Positions 7,479-16,450 of a DNA stretch of 64,000 bases are shown here, piece after piece. Both the position numbers and the translations under genes were made by a program. Positions within the stretch are counted from its first letter, which is position 1. Every line of letters starts with the position of its first letter. The notes beneath the pieces are model-generated. The model did not search any database. It saw nothing but the letters and a program-made list of their open reading frames with translations, and was not told where the DNA came from. The DNA comes from CAVQBP01 sp963782475 (GTDB taxonomy: Bacteria > Bacteroidota > Ignavibacteria > Ignavibacteriales > Ignavibacteriaceae), in assembly GCA_963782475.1 (NCBI GenBank), contig CAWAJW010000016.1, forward strand, positions 1-64,000. The letters run 5' to 3'.

Positions 7479-8873
7479 ATGATGACAGTCCAGAAGAAAG
7501 AAAATAAAAAGAAGCTGAAGCGCGAAAAAATTATTGATGCGGCAGCGGAACTCTTTTCGCGGAAAAACTATCATGAAGTAATGATGGAGGATGTGGCTAA
7601 GCTTGTGTCGGTTGCCAAAGGAACTGTTTATAACTATTTCAATTCCAAGGAAGACCTTTACTTTTCCATAATGCAGAACCGGCTTGAGAAATTAACTTCA
7701 TTATTAAAAGAGAGAATTAATTCAGAAGGGAGTACAATCGGTGCGCTTAAAGCTTTTGTTGTTACTCTTTATTCTTTTATGATGGCAAACCGAAATTTCT
7801 TTTTGATATTCAGAAAAGAAACTTTGAATAAAGAGCAGAAGTTTTGCGATAACCTTATAACTTTGGAAAATGAAATCAAGAATATTTTTCGCGATATAAT
7901 ATTTAACGGAGTTTCCGAACATTTATTTAGAGAAATAAAAGATGATTTTGCTGTAGATTTAATTCTGGGAAGCATTTACGGAACCGTTTACAGGGCTATC
8001 GAGAATAATTATTCGGAAGAAAAGATATTCAATGAAAAACAAAAATTATATGATTTTATCCTTCACGGACTTATTTCCGATTTAAACGGGAATTCTAATT
8101 TGCCATTACTTAATAAGACAATTGTAATAACTAGAGCAGTTGAACAATCAAAAGAATCATCCGAAATATTTAAAGAGCTTGGGGCAAATGTTATTACTTT
8201 TCCTACTCTTGATATTGTACCTCCAAGCAGCTGGAAGGAATTTGATAAAATTGTAAAAAGCAGAACTAAAATGGATTTTATTATCTTTACTTCTGCTCAT
8301 TCTGTCAAAATGTTTGTAAGGAGATGTTCCGATTTAAATTTAACGCTGGATTACAGCGAATTAAAGGTTACTGCGATCGGGAATAAGACAGCTGCTGTCT
8401 GCAGCAGGTATAATATTCCTGTTCATATTATTCCTCAGAAATTCAGCAGTGAAGGAGTTGTGGAGGAGCTTTCCGGATTTAATCTTAAAGATAAAGTAGT
8501 TTTTATCCCCCGTTCCGAAATCGGAAGGGAGGAGCTCCCGGAAGGTCTGGAAAAGCTGGGTGCAGTAATTAAAGCCGCACCGGTTTACAATGTATCTATT
8601 CCCCCCGAAGATAAAGTGGCAAAGTATATTGAAATTCTTAAAAACAGCAAACCGGATCTGTTTATATTTACAAGTCCATCTACATTTGAGAATTTTCTGG
8701 AAATTCTAAAAATAAATAATCCCGTTAAATATTTTAAAAATTTTGATGTTGCAGCAATAGGTCCAACTACCCGGGCAGCAATTGACAGCCATTATGTTAA
8801 TGTTAACATAATTCCTAAGGAATATACATTAAGCGGGCTGGCTAAGGCTATTGTGGAATATTATAATAAATAA
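7479..8873 (+). CDS. hemD: TetR-type regulator fused to uroporphyrinogen-III synthase
   Basis: A single 464-residue frame holds two unrelated modules. Residues ~15-65 form a TetR-type helix-turn-helix (REKIIDAAAELFSRKNYHE..., then VAKGTVYNYFNSKEDLYFSI), followed to ~200 by a helical ligand-binding-like domain. After a short NGNSN linker, residues ~208-464 match HemD, which cyclises hydroxymethylbilane to uroporphyrinogen III: TIVITRA at the start, FIIFTSAHSVKMF, FIFTSPSTFENF and AAIGPTTRAAI. The enzyme sits in the correct place between hemC and hemE. The frame is uninterrupted at the junction. An internal TTG (8100-8102) could also start a separate HemD. The fusion could let the enzyme sense flux or bind hem DNA; that is inference. 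Confidence 0.88.
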   Translation: MMTVQKKENKKKLKREKIIDAAAELFSRKNYHEVMMEDVAKLVSVAKGTVYNYFNSKEDLYFSIMQNRLEKLTSLLKERINSEGSTIGALKAFVVTLYSFMMANRNFFLIFRKETLNKEQKFCDNLITLENEIKNIFRDIIFNGVSEHLFREIKDDFAVDLILGSIYGTVYRAIENNYSEEKIFNEKQKLYDFILHGLISDLNGNSNLPLLNKTIVITRAVEQSKESSEIFKELGANVITFPTLDIVPPSSWKEFDKIVKSRTKMDFIIFTSAHSVKMFVRRCSDLNLTLDYSELKVTAIGNKTAAVCSRYNIPVHIIPQKFSSEGVVEELSGFNLKDKVVFIPRSEIGREELPEGLEKLGAVIKAAPVYNVSIPPEDKVAKYIEILKNSKPDLFIFTSPSTFENFLEILKINNPVKYFKNFDVAAIGPTTRAAIDSHYVNVNIIPKEYTLSGLAKAIVEYYNK

Positions 8874-8878
8874 ATTAT

Positions 8879-8919
8879 CAATTAACAATGAATAAGTAAC
8901 AATTGTAAATTGTTAATTG
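8879..8919. repeat. Inverted repeat, 11-bp arms
   Basis: CAATTAACAAT (8879-8889) pairs perfectly with ATTGTTAATTG (8909-8919), 19 bases apart, between hemD and hemE. The same AATTAACAATTAACAATTG wording recurs at the hemG end (~11388-11406). It has no T-run, so it is a weak terminator candidate. Confidence 0.55.
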
Positions 8920-8948
8920 TCAAGTATAAATTTTAAAAGAGAGATAAT

Positions 8949-10022
8949 GTGACCTTAAAAAACGATTTATTTCTGCGGGCATGCAAACGATTACCGGTCG
9001 AAAGAACACCAGTCTGGATTATGAGGCAGGCTGGCAGGTATCTTCCCGAATATAGAGCCGTCAGGGAAAAAGCCGATTTCCTTACTCTTTGCAAAACCCC
9101 GGAACTTGCTTCCGAAGTTTCAATACAGCCGGTTGATATTATAGGAGTTGATGCAGCAATAATCTTTTCCGACATATTGGTGATACCTGAAGCAATGGGT
9201 ATGGAGCTTGAGCTAATTGAAAGTAAAGGGCCGGTTTTTCCGAATCCCATTAGAAATGAAGAAGATCTAAAATCCTTAAAACGGATTGAACCTTTAAAAG
9301 ATCTTAAGTATGTAATGGATGCAATTTCATTAACCAAAAGAGAACTGAATAATAGAGTCCCGTTGATCGGATTCAGCGGCTCGCCATGGACTCTTATGAC
9401 TTACATGGTTGAAGGAAAAGGTTCTAAAAGCTTTTCTAATGTTAAAAAGCTGATCTATAATAATCCTTCGCTGGCTCATAAAATATTGGATAAATTGTCT
9501 TCTGCAGTCTCGGACTATCTTTCTGCCAAAATTCAATCCGGTGCCGATGCCGTCCAAATTTTTGATACCTGGGGCGGAATCCTTTCCCCGCATGATTTTA
9601 AAGAATTTTCTCTTGAATATATTTCAAAAGTTATCGGAAATATAAAAAGGAATAATGAACCTGTGATAGTTTTTTCTAAAGGAGTTCATTATAAATTAAA
9701 TGAGCTGGCAAATTGCGGAGCCGATGTAATCAGCCTCGATTGGACTATGGATATCGGGGAAGTCAGGGATCAAATAGGGAGCAAAGTCGCACTGCAGGGC
9801 AACATGGATCCTACGGCATTATATGCTAATAAAAATGCTATCAAATGCGAAGTAGAGAGAATTCTAAATTCATTCGGCGAAGGGAACGGGCATATTTTTA
9901 ATCTTGGCCACGGGATCCTTCCCGATATCGAACCGGAAAATGCAAAAGCTATGGTGCAGTTTGTAAAAGACGGGAGTAGAAAATTTCATAAAGAAAGTGT
10001 TAAGGATTTTAATAAAGAATAA
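8949..10022 (+). CDS. hemE: Uroporphyrinogen decarboxylase
   Basis: HemE decarboxylates the four acetate side chains of uroporphyrinogen III to give coproporphyrinogen III. The 357-residue protein has the signature VWIMRQAGRYLPEYR near residue 20, the IFSDILVIPEAMG segment with the catalytic Asp, GFSGSPWTLMTYM, and the C-terminal FNLGHGILPDIEPENAK. It starts at GTG (8949) after an AGAGAG stretch; the overlapping ATG at 8947 runs directly into TGA and cannot be used. HemG follows after one base, so the two are probably co-translated. Confidence 0.96.
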   Translation: MTLKNDLFLRACKRLPVERTPVWIMRQAGRYLPEYRAVREKADFLTLCKTPELASEVSIQPVDIIGVDAAIIFSDILVIPEAMGMELELIESKGPVFPNPIRNEEDLKSLKRIEPLKDLKYVMDAISLTKRELNNRVPLIGFSGSPWTLMTYMVEGKGSKSFSNVKKLIYNNPSLAHKILDKLSSAVSDYLSAKIQSGADAVQIFDTWGGILSPHDFKEFSLEYISKVIGNIKRNNEPVIVFSKGVHYKLNELANCGADVISLDWTMDIGEVRDQIGSKVALQGNMDPTALYANKNAIKCEVERILNSFGEGNGHIFNLGHGILPDIEPENAKAMVQFVKDGSRKFHKESVKDFNKE

Positions 10023-10023
10023 T

Positions 10024-11400
10024 ATGTCTTCAAAAAAAATAGTTATTCTTGGTGCAGGAATATCAGGATTGGCCACCGCCTATTTGTTAAATAAAAGCGG
10101 TTTCGATGTAAAGGTTATTGAAAAGAAAAAAGAAGTCGGCGGCTCTATGGAATCTGTTTATGAGAATAATTTTTTATTTGACCGCGGACCGAACAGCGGG
10201 TTAGAAACTACTCCGCTGATAAAACAACTGGTTGAAGAGCTGGGTTTGCAGGACCAGATGGTCTATGCAAACAAAAAAGGGAATAAAAGATATATTTTAA
10301 GAGATAATCAGCTATATCCTCTTCCGATGAGCCCGCCTGCTTTTTTAAAGACAAAATTATTTTCCGGTTCTGCAAAGCTAAGATTAATGGCGGAGCCTTT
10401 TATCGGACGATCTAAAGATGGTTATTACCAGAGTATTGCAGATTTTGTAAAAAGAAGACTTGGGAAAGAATTTCTCGATTATGCGATTAATCCTTTTGTA
10501 GCAGGAGTTTATGCCGGGAATCCCGAAGATTTAAGTGTTAAATCGGCATTCCCAAAATTATATGAACTCGAGGAAAAATACGGAGGACTAATTGTCGGTA
10601 CAATTAAAAGCATAAGAGAGAGAAAGCGGAGAGCCGAGAAATCAAAGCAGAGTGCAAAGATGTTTTCATTTAAAGATGGAATGCAGGCTTTCCCTTCTGC
10701 TATTGCAAAATATCTGGAGAGCAGAGTAATTACTTCTGCAGAGGTGGATTCAATCAAAAAAAAGACGAATGGTTTTACAGTAAAATATAAAAGCGGAAAC
10801 CAGGAAGAATCGGTGGAATGTGATGCTGTTCTCTCTACACTGCCGGCATATTCCGCTTCAGAAATATTTAAGCCGATTGATGAAAAATTATCCGATCACT
10901 TAAATAATATATATTACCCGCCGGTGCTGGTTCTTTATTTAGGATATAATGAAACAGATATCAAGCAGCCGCTTGATGGGTTTGGATTTTTGATCCCTGC
11001 AAAAGAAAAGAAATCTTTTCTCGGCGCAATATGGAGTTCGGTTTTATTTCCGAACCGTGCACCGCAAGGGCAGGCATCTTTCACACTATTTATCGGCGGT
11101 GCCAGGAACCCTGAAATCGGCAATATTGATAAAGAAATTCTTTTTAATAAAGCCCGGAGTGAATTCGAATCAATAATGAAAATAGATGCGGAGCCGACTT
11201 ATATTATATACAGATACTGGAACAAAGCTATACCGCAGTATAACGTTGGTTATATTGAGCATGAAAAGTATTTTGCAGAATTTGAAAAAGATAATCCGGG
11301 AATATTTTTATCGGGAAATTACCGGGGCGGAATTTCTGTGGGTGATTGTATTAAGAATGCAGCAGTGACTGCGGAGAGGATGAAAATAATTAACAATTAA
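10024..11400 (+). CDS. hemG: Protoporphyrinogen oxidase, HemY-type flavoprotein
   Basis: An FAD-dependent amine-oxidase-fold enzyme of ~458 residues that oxidises (copro)protoporphyrinogen. The N-terminus MSSKKIVILGAGISGLATAY followed by VIEKKKEVGGSMES is the dinucleotide-binding motif; FDRGPNSG, SFKDGMQAFPSAI and the C-terminal GNYRGGISVGDCIKNA are typical of the oxygen-dependent PPO family. I use the ATG at 10024 because the upstream TTG extension (9997) lies inside hemE and adds no family sequence. The last codons (KIINN) fall within an AATTAACAATTAACAATTG repeat that runs into the decayed gene behind it, so the extreme C-terminus may have been altered. Confidence 0.92.
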   Translation: MSSKKIVILGAGISGLATAYLLNKSGFDVKVIEKKKEVGGSMESVYENNFLFDRGPNSGLETTPLIKQLVEELGLQDQMVYANKKGNKRYILRDNQLYPLPMSPPAFLKTKLFSGSAKLRLMAEPFIGRSKDGYYQSIADFVKRRLGKEFLDYAINPFVAGVYAGNPEDLSVKSAFPKLYELEEKYGGLIVGTIKSIRERKRRAEKSKQSAKMFSFKDGMQAFPSAIAKYLESRVITSAEVDSIKKKTNGFTVKYKSGNQEESVECDAVLSTLPAYSASEIFKPIDEKLSDHLNNIYYPPVLVLYLGYNETDIKQPLDGFGFLIPAKEKKSFLGAIWSSVLFPNRAPQGQASFTLFIGGARNPEIGNIDKEILFNKARSEFESIMKIDAEPTYIIYRYWNKAIPQYNVGYIEHEKYFAEFEKDNPGIFLSGNYRGGISVGDCIKNAAVTAERMKIINN

Positions 11401-11401
11401 C

Positions 11402-11629
11402 AATTGCTTAAATCCGGAACTTCGATTGGAGCCAATATTGCTGAATCGCAGGGCTGCAGCAAGCAAAACGGACTTTCGAAACGAATTAAGAATAAGTTTA
11501 AAAGAAGCATATGAAACTGAATTCCGGCTTAAATTATTTTTCAATACTGAAATTCTTTCTAAAGATGAATATGAAAGTTTATTAAATGATTGTGTTGAAA
11601 TTATAAAGGTTGTTAATTATAAATTATAA
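11402..11629 (+). pseudogene. Decayed four-helix-bundle protein (rRNA intervening-sequence type)
   Basis: Directly after hemG, one frame reads LLKSGTSIGANIAESQ and a second frame continues AAASKTDFRNELRISLKEAYET then EFRLKLFF and EYESLLNDCVEIIKVV. Together they match the middle and end of the small four-helix-bundle family often found in 23S rRNA intervening sequences. The first helix is missing and one base must be removed near 11450-11460 to restore the frame, so this is a truncated, frameshifted remnant. The second frame alone would give a 67-residue ORF from a TTG at 11426. It lies inside the hem cluster and ends 20 bases before hemB. Confidence 0.72.
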
Positions 11630-11649
11630 ATTTTTACCAGGAGTAAACA

Positions 11650-12636
11650 ATGGCAAACTATCCAACTAAAAGATTAAGAAGATTAAGATATAATCCTATT
11701 TTAAGAGATATGGTCCGGGAAACCGAATTATCTAAAAATGATTTTATATATCCCCTATTTGCCGTACCGGGTGAAAAAGTTAAGAAACCTGTTAAATCTA
11801 TGCCGGGGGTTTTTCAATTATCCGTTGATGAATTAGTCAAAGAATGTAAAGAAGTTGAATCACTGGGAATACCTGCGGTTATACTGTTCGGAATCCCGGA
11901 GCATAAGGATGAAAGGGGTTCAGAAGCATATGCCCCGGATGGAATAATACAAAAAGCTGTTAAAGCAATTAAATCGGAAGTTAAAAATTTATTGGTAATT
12001 ACAGATGTCTGTTTATGTGAATATACTTCACATGGTCATTGCGGATTATTAAAAGGAGAAGAAATATTAAATGATGAGACTGTTGAACTGCTGGTAAAAG
12101 AATCCATATCCCACGTTGAAGCCGGTGCAGATATAGTTGCTCCAAGCGACATGATGGACGGCAGGATTGCAGCAATACGAAAAGCATTAGATGAAAAAGG
12201 ATATATCAAAACTCCAATAATAAGTTATGCCGCTAAATATTCATCCGGATACTATGGGCCGTTCAGAGATGCTGCCGAATCGGCACCTGCATTCGGCGAC
12301 AGGCGTTCTCATCAGATGGATATTTCAAATTCACTTGAGGCTTTACGTGAAGTTGAAGAGGATATTGAAGAAGGCGCCGATATAGTTATGGTTAAGCCGG
12401 CAGGGCCTTATCTTGATATCATCAGGCAGGTGAAAGATAAATTTGGAATGCCTACCGCTGCATACCAGGTAAGCGGGGAATATGCAATGATAAAAGCCGC
12501 TGCATTAAATGGCTGGATCGATGAAGAACGGGTTATGATCGAATCATTAACAGCAATCAAACGTGCCGGTGCGGATATGTTCCTTACTTATTTTGCTAAA
12601 GATGCCGCAAGGTGGATTGATAAGAAGAGTAAATAA
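11650..12636 (+). CDS. hemB: Porphobilinogen synthase (delta-aminolevulinate dehydratase)
   Basis: HemB condenses two 5-aminolevulinate molecules into porphobilinogen. The 328-residue length is standard. DVCLCEYTSHGHCG supplies the zinc-site cysteines, so this is the Zn-type enzyme. SYAAKYSSGYYGPFRDAA and the later VMVKPAG carry the two active-site lysines. An AGGAG ribosome site (about 11638-11642) precedes the ATG. It comes last in the cluster although it acts before hemC; no hemL, hemH or hemN is visible. Confidence 0.97.
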   Translation: MANYPTKRLRRLRYNPILRDMVRETELSKNDFIYPLFAVPGEKVKKPVKSMPGVFQLSVDELVKECKEVESLGIPAVILFGIPEHKDERGSEAYAPDGIIQKAVKAIKSEVKNLLVITDVCLCEYTSHGHCGLLKGEEILNDETVELLVKESISHVEAGADIVAPSDMMDGRIAAIRKALDEKGYIKTPIISYAAKYSSGYYGPFRDAAESAPAFGDRRSHQMDISNSLEALREVEEDIEEGADIVMVKPAGPYLDIIRQVKDKFGMPTAAYQVSGEYAMIKAAALNGWIDEERVMIESLTAIKRAGADMFLTYFAKDAARWIDKKSK

Positions 12637-12641
12637 TTTAA

Positions 12642-12676
12642 AAGTCAAAATTCAAAAACCTATTGATTTTTGACTT
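12642..12676. terminator. Hairpin between hemB and the MmcQ gene
   Basis: AAGTCAAAA (12642-12650) pairs with TTTTGACTT (12668-12676), 17 bases apart, just after the hemB stop. No strong T-run follows, so it is a weak candidate for ending the hem transcript. Confidence 0.35.
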
Positions 12677-12703
12677 AACATAAACCGAATAGGATTGAGG
12701 AAA

Positions 12704-13063
12704 TTGGACTTAGAAACCATCAGGAATCATTGTTTAAAGAAGAAAGGTGTTGCAGAAGAATTTCCCTTTGGCGGGGATACGCCGGTTTATAAAGTGTTGG
12801 GAAAGATGTTCTTATTAGCAAGTCTGTCATATCCTGTCAGCATTAACATCAAATGCGATCCTGAAAACGCAGTCGAATTAAGGGAAAGATACTCATCTGT
12901 TACACCAGGTTATCACATGAATAAAACGCACTGGAATACTGTTATTTTAGACGGCTCAGTACCGAATAAAGAAATACTTAACTGGATAGATGATTCTTAC
13001 GAGTTGGTTGTTAGGGGATTAAAGAAAAGTGATAGAGCCAGGCTTAATCCGGACAGTGATTAA
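12704..13063 (+). CDS. MmcQ/YjbR family DNA-binding-like protein
   Basis: A ~120-residue protein of the MmcQ/YjbR (DUF419) family. ETIRNHCLKKKGVAEEFPFG at the start, VYKVLGKMFLL, and PGYHMNKTHWNTVILDG in the second half are the family pattern. The cellular role of these proteins is not established; the fold resembles a double-wing DNA-binding motif. I prefer the TTG at 12704 (AGGA at 12691-12694, spacing 9, and a family-like N-terminus) over the TTG at 12695. It lies after hemB but is separated by a possible hairpin, so a link to heme synthesis is not implied. Confidence 0.82.
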   Translation: MDLETIRNHCLKKKGVAEEFPFGGDTPVYKVLGKMFLLASLSYPVSINIKCDPENAVELRERYSSVTPGYHMNKTHWNTVILDGSVPNKEILNWIDDSYELVVRGLKKSDRARLNPDSD

Positions 13064-13399
13064 TCTGCATTTAATTAATACAGGAGAAACTTGTATAAAT
13101 TTTTTCTATCGATTACAAGTCTTCCCAATAAATATTAATAGGGGCAAAAAAATATTTACCTTCATAGTAAATTTTTTTAAAAAATTTTATCATTAACTTG
13201 ACTTTTAATTTTCAAATACAAATATTGAAATCAACAATTTAAATCCTTTGAAGCAGTCCCAACCGAAAACGACCCCTTAAAGCTTTAAAAGGTAACTCAG
13301 GGAAGATACCGATTAGCAAACAAAGACAAAAAGAGACTCACACTTAAGCAACTCTATGTAAGGGAATAATATTTTTCATAAAATATTGAGAGGGGCGAA
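13064..13399. other. 336-bp non-coding leader upstream of secreted-protein genes
   Basis: No gene is seen. It contains an inverted repeat ACTTGTA (13089-13095)/TACAAGT (13114-13120) and a TTGACT near 13198. The last ~130 bases are less AT-rich (CCCAACCGAAAACGACCCC, GGTAACTCAGGGAAG, AAGAGACTCACAC) and end in GAGAGGGGCG before the ATG. That last part looks like a structured 5' leader, but it matches no riboswitch class I can recognise. Confidence 0.45.
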
Positions 13400-16300
13400 A
13401 TGAGGAGAGTATTACCTGCTGTCGTATTAATGATATTTTTTATTTCAGGCAAAGCTTTTTCGCAAGTAATAATAAAAGAGAAAGTGAATATAAATCCGGA
13501 TGCAAAGGTTCTCGATTACCAGTCTCCCGAATTTACACCATGCGGGCCATATATAAGATCGATGGATTATTATAATCCCTGGCAGGTGGTATGGAATGGA
13601 AGAGGTTTTTTTCTTGACCCTTTCCAGCAGCTTTTCAATAAACAAAGGAACACTTTTTTTTATGCATTTGACTCCCAGTGCATTTACGATATTATTATTA
13701 CCCAGGGGAAAGATTATTGTTATATAAGAAAATTAGGAGGATATAATTCTCAAACAGGTGAAATTACATCGGCAGAGACAATAGGCGACACTCTGCTCAA
13801 TGTATCAGGAAAAGATTTAATTGGTACAGGTGATTGGTTTATCTCCCCTTGCGGTACATATGAAAGAGACACCTTAGCAAGATATCAGCTTGAAATAATA
13901 CGGGACACACCTCCGGGAACAGAAATTGTTATGACTGTGAAACAAACTATGATTGCACCAGATGAAACAACCACAATTTCAGTGATAAATTATCATACTT
14001 TAGTCGAAATACCTAATATGGAATTAGAGGCATTCGCATCTAATGTGCAACATTATTATGGAAAAGATTTTAGTTTAGAAGCATATGCTGAACCCCATTG
14101 TGATTGCGGAGGTTATTTACCATCGTGGGTTAAATTTTCCGTCGAAATACTCCAAGGCCAGGAGTATGGAAACATTTACGATAAGTATACCGGTCAATCA
14201 GGCAACTATTTTAGTAATATAGAAAGTGAAATGGGGTTTTCGGGAATAAATGTAATAAATAGGTTCTCATTTGTTGCAGATGGAGTGCAGCCGGATAGTA
14301 ATAACCCCGGGTTGGTAAAAATATTATTTACTCCATCAGATCTGGGGCTTGGAACAGCAGAAATTGAGTTTTCTGTCGAATATAATGATAAGCCCCCAAT
14401 AATAAGTGGGCTTTTAGCAGACATTGATAAGCCGGAAATTCAGCCCGGTGATACTGCTAAAATAATTTTAAAGTACCAATATTCTAACGGGGAAATAATT
14501 GATCTTCCGGACTGGCGGACATTCGAAATAGGAATAGCGGAGGGGTGCGAAGGTGGAGAAATACTTATTGGCGATAGTCTCGGTAAATATTTTTATGATG
14601 TACCTCAGCCAATAAAATTCGTTGCAGCAGATAGTTTGGAAGCCGATAGTCTTTTAATAAAATTGAGGATTGGTTTGATAGAAGGAGGGATTTCAGCAGG
14701 AAAAATAACTCAAAAGGAGGATTCCCTGAAATCTCTAGAGAATATCTCGATTAGTAAAGCAAATAGCCGAAAATTTGTTTATCAATTGCCTGATGCAGCA
14801 GTTGAAAGAGAAAAGCAGAACAATAATTTCGCAGTGAAAGAAAATGGTCATAAATCCATTGAGAACGAGATGGAGATGAATTATTGTTTTGGCGGAATGA
14901 TGCAAACAAAGGATGACAGGGTGGTTAAAATAACCGAAAAAAAGCAAAATGAAATACTTCTAGGTGAAACGAAATACTTCGGTGTTAAGAAAAAAGAGGA
15001 AGGCGGAGTATTAAAAGAAATTAAAATTGAAGAGATACCGGTCAAATATGGTGAAATACCTGAATTTCCTACAAGTGCCGGAGATGGGTGGAATTGGATA
15101 AAAGAAGATGTTTGGGGAGATAATCCGGTATCATCTTTAAAAGAAGGAGAAAAACCGGCTATATACTGGGAAAAGAAATATCCTCTATTTAATTCTAATG
15201 GTTTTATCTGCATGAAAAAATTTTCTGATAAAATTGGTAATAATGATGATTTAAACGGAATGATTCGTGTAATTGGAAGGTACTGGAAAGAAAAAATTGA
15301 TGACGAAACACAAGAAATTTATAATAATACATATTCTGTTAAATTAACTTCCACATTAAACAACAAAACTACAGAGTTAACCTTAAAAGTTATAAAACCA
15401 CCATCTATTGGTGCAGATAAGAGTAATATGAAAGATGTAGAAGGAAATTCATATAATCTTGATGAATTAATAATTAAATATGCAGGTGAACATGGTATCC
15501 CCCCTCAAATAATTAAAGGGGACATACAAAAGGAGAGTTTATTTCAAAATGCATATAGGTGGGAACCGTTTTTTGAAGCTTTAAATTCAAATATACATAA
15601 TAATTGGGTAGATGATAATTTTATGTACTGGATAAAATCAGGAACCGATATTGGAGACCCCGGTTTACCTGAGAAACACACTAATATATTTACAAATATA
15701 AATGGATTTCATGAATATTGGGCACTTCATTATGGAGGAAAGACAATTTGGAATTTATTTTATAATAATTGTAAATATATAAACTCTAACGCAATGAGTG
15801 ATTCTTATCCACCAAAGTTTCCAGATGGCTCAGAATTTTGGCCTGATGGTTTACAATCTAAATATGATGAAAAATTTTCAGAGACTAAAAAAGAATGGCT
15901 TTCTCGCATAGATAAAATATATAATCATGATAGTTGGATTTACAGAATTTCTAAAGCATTTGCTGATAAAATAGCTAAAAATTTTACAAATAGATTCTTA
16001 AAAGATATTTGGCTTAATAATATGGATGAAATTGCACAAACTAGAATTGCATCGTCTTATGGATTAATGCAAGTATTATATACAACAGCAGTAGATGAAC
16101 GGGATTATGAAAAAGATGCCATGCACTGTCCAGAAAATCTCAATGATAAAATTATTTCGCTGACTTATGGAGCAACCACTATGGAAGAAGATTTACATAA
16201 AGAAATAATGCTGCAAGGTGATAAAACACAATGCAATTGGAAATTTGGTTTTGAGAGGATGATGGAAATAACATTAAATGCATTTAATGGCGGTTATGCA

Positions 16301-16402
16301 AAAACTAGGGGAAAGAAACAAAAATACTTTGTGAGATATGATAACCGAGTATATGCAAAGAAAGTGCTTCGGTTTTCTAATAATTATTTACCAAATGAAT
16401 AA
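13400..16402 (+). CDS. Large secreted protein with lytic-transglycosylase-like C-terminus
   Basis: A 1000-residue protein starting with a signal peptide (RRVLPAVVLMIFFISGKAFSQ, cleaved around residue 21). Residues ~25-680 are beta-rich with repeated Ig-like stretches and match no family I recognise. From ~690 on there is a lysozyme/transglycosylase-like pattern: GIPPQIIKGDIQKESLFQNA with Glu712 in the usual catalytic-glutamate position, then ASSYGLMQVLYTTA (884-897) resembling the SxGLMQ motif, and ALNAFNGGYAKT near the end. The insertion between the two motifs is unusually long (~170 residues). I infer cleavage of peptidoglycan or a related glycan outside the cell. There is no T9SS tail. The next gene starts within 50 bases. 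Confidence 0.72.
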   Translation: MRRVLPAVVLMIFFISGKAFSQVIIKEKVNINPDAKVLDYQSPEFTPCGPYIRSMDYYNPWQVVWNGRGFFLDPFQQLFNKQRNTFFYAFDSQCIYDIIITQGKDYCYIRKLGGYNSQTGEITSAETIGDTLLNVSGKDLIGTGDWFISPCGTYERDTLARYQLEIIRDTPPGTEIVMTVKQTMIAPDETTTISVINYHTLVEIPNMELEAFASNVQHYYGKDFSLEAYAEPHCDCGGYLPSWVKFSVEILQGQEYGNIYDKYTGQSGNYFSNIESEMGFSGINVINRFSFVADGVQPDSNNPGLVKILFTPSDLGLGTAEIEFSVEYNDKPPIISGLLADIDKPEIQPGDTAKIILKYQYSNGEIIDLPDWRTFEIGIAEGCEGGEILIGDSLGKYFYDVPQPIKFVAADSLEADSLLIKLRIGLIEGGISAGKITQKEDSLKSLENISISKANSRKFVYQLPDAAVEREKQNNNFAVKENGHKSIENEMEMNYCFGGMMQTKDDRVVKITEKKQNEILLGETKYFGVKKKEEGGVLKEIKIEEIPVKYGEIPEFPTSAGDGWNWIKEDVWGDNPVSSLKEGEKPAIYWEKKYPLFNSNGFICMKKFSDKIGNNDDLNGMIRVIGRYWKEKIDDETQEIYNNTYSVKLTSTLNNKTTELTLKVIKPPSIGADKSNMKDVEGNSYNLDELIIKYAGEHGIPPQIIKGDIQKESLFQNAYRWEPFFEALNSNIHNNWVDDNFMYWIKSGTDIGDPGLPEKHTNIFTNINGFHEYWALHYGGKTIWNLFYNNCKYINSNAMSDSYPPKFPDGSEFWPDGLQSKYDEKFSETKKEWLSRIDKIYNHDSWIYRISKAFADKIAKNFTNRFLKDIWLNNMDEIAQTRIASSYGLMQVLYTTAVDERDYEKDAMHCPENLNDKIISLTYGATTMEEDLHKEIMLQGDKTQCNWKFGFERMMEITLNAFNGGYAKTRGKKQKYFVRYDNRVYAKKVLRFSNNYLPNE

Positions 16403-16450
16403 CAATAAATTTTGAGTGAAATAATATTAAAGAGATTAAGGGATATAAAA

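Noticed and set aside
8949..9337. Minus-strand ORF over hemE (8933-9337)
   Set aside because: hemE signature motifs occupy the opposite strand; antisense ORFs are common here because of low stop frequency.
13240..13399. Cyclic-di-GMP or other known riboswitch
   Set aside because: GCAAA and ACCG-type motifs are present but not in the order or spacing of any class I could fit.
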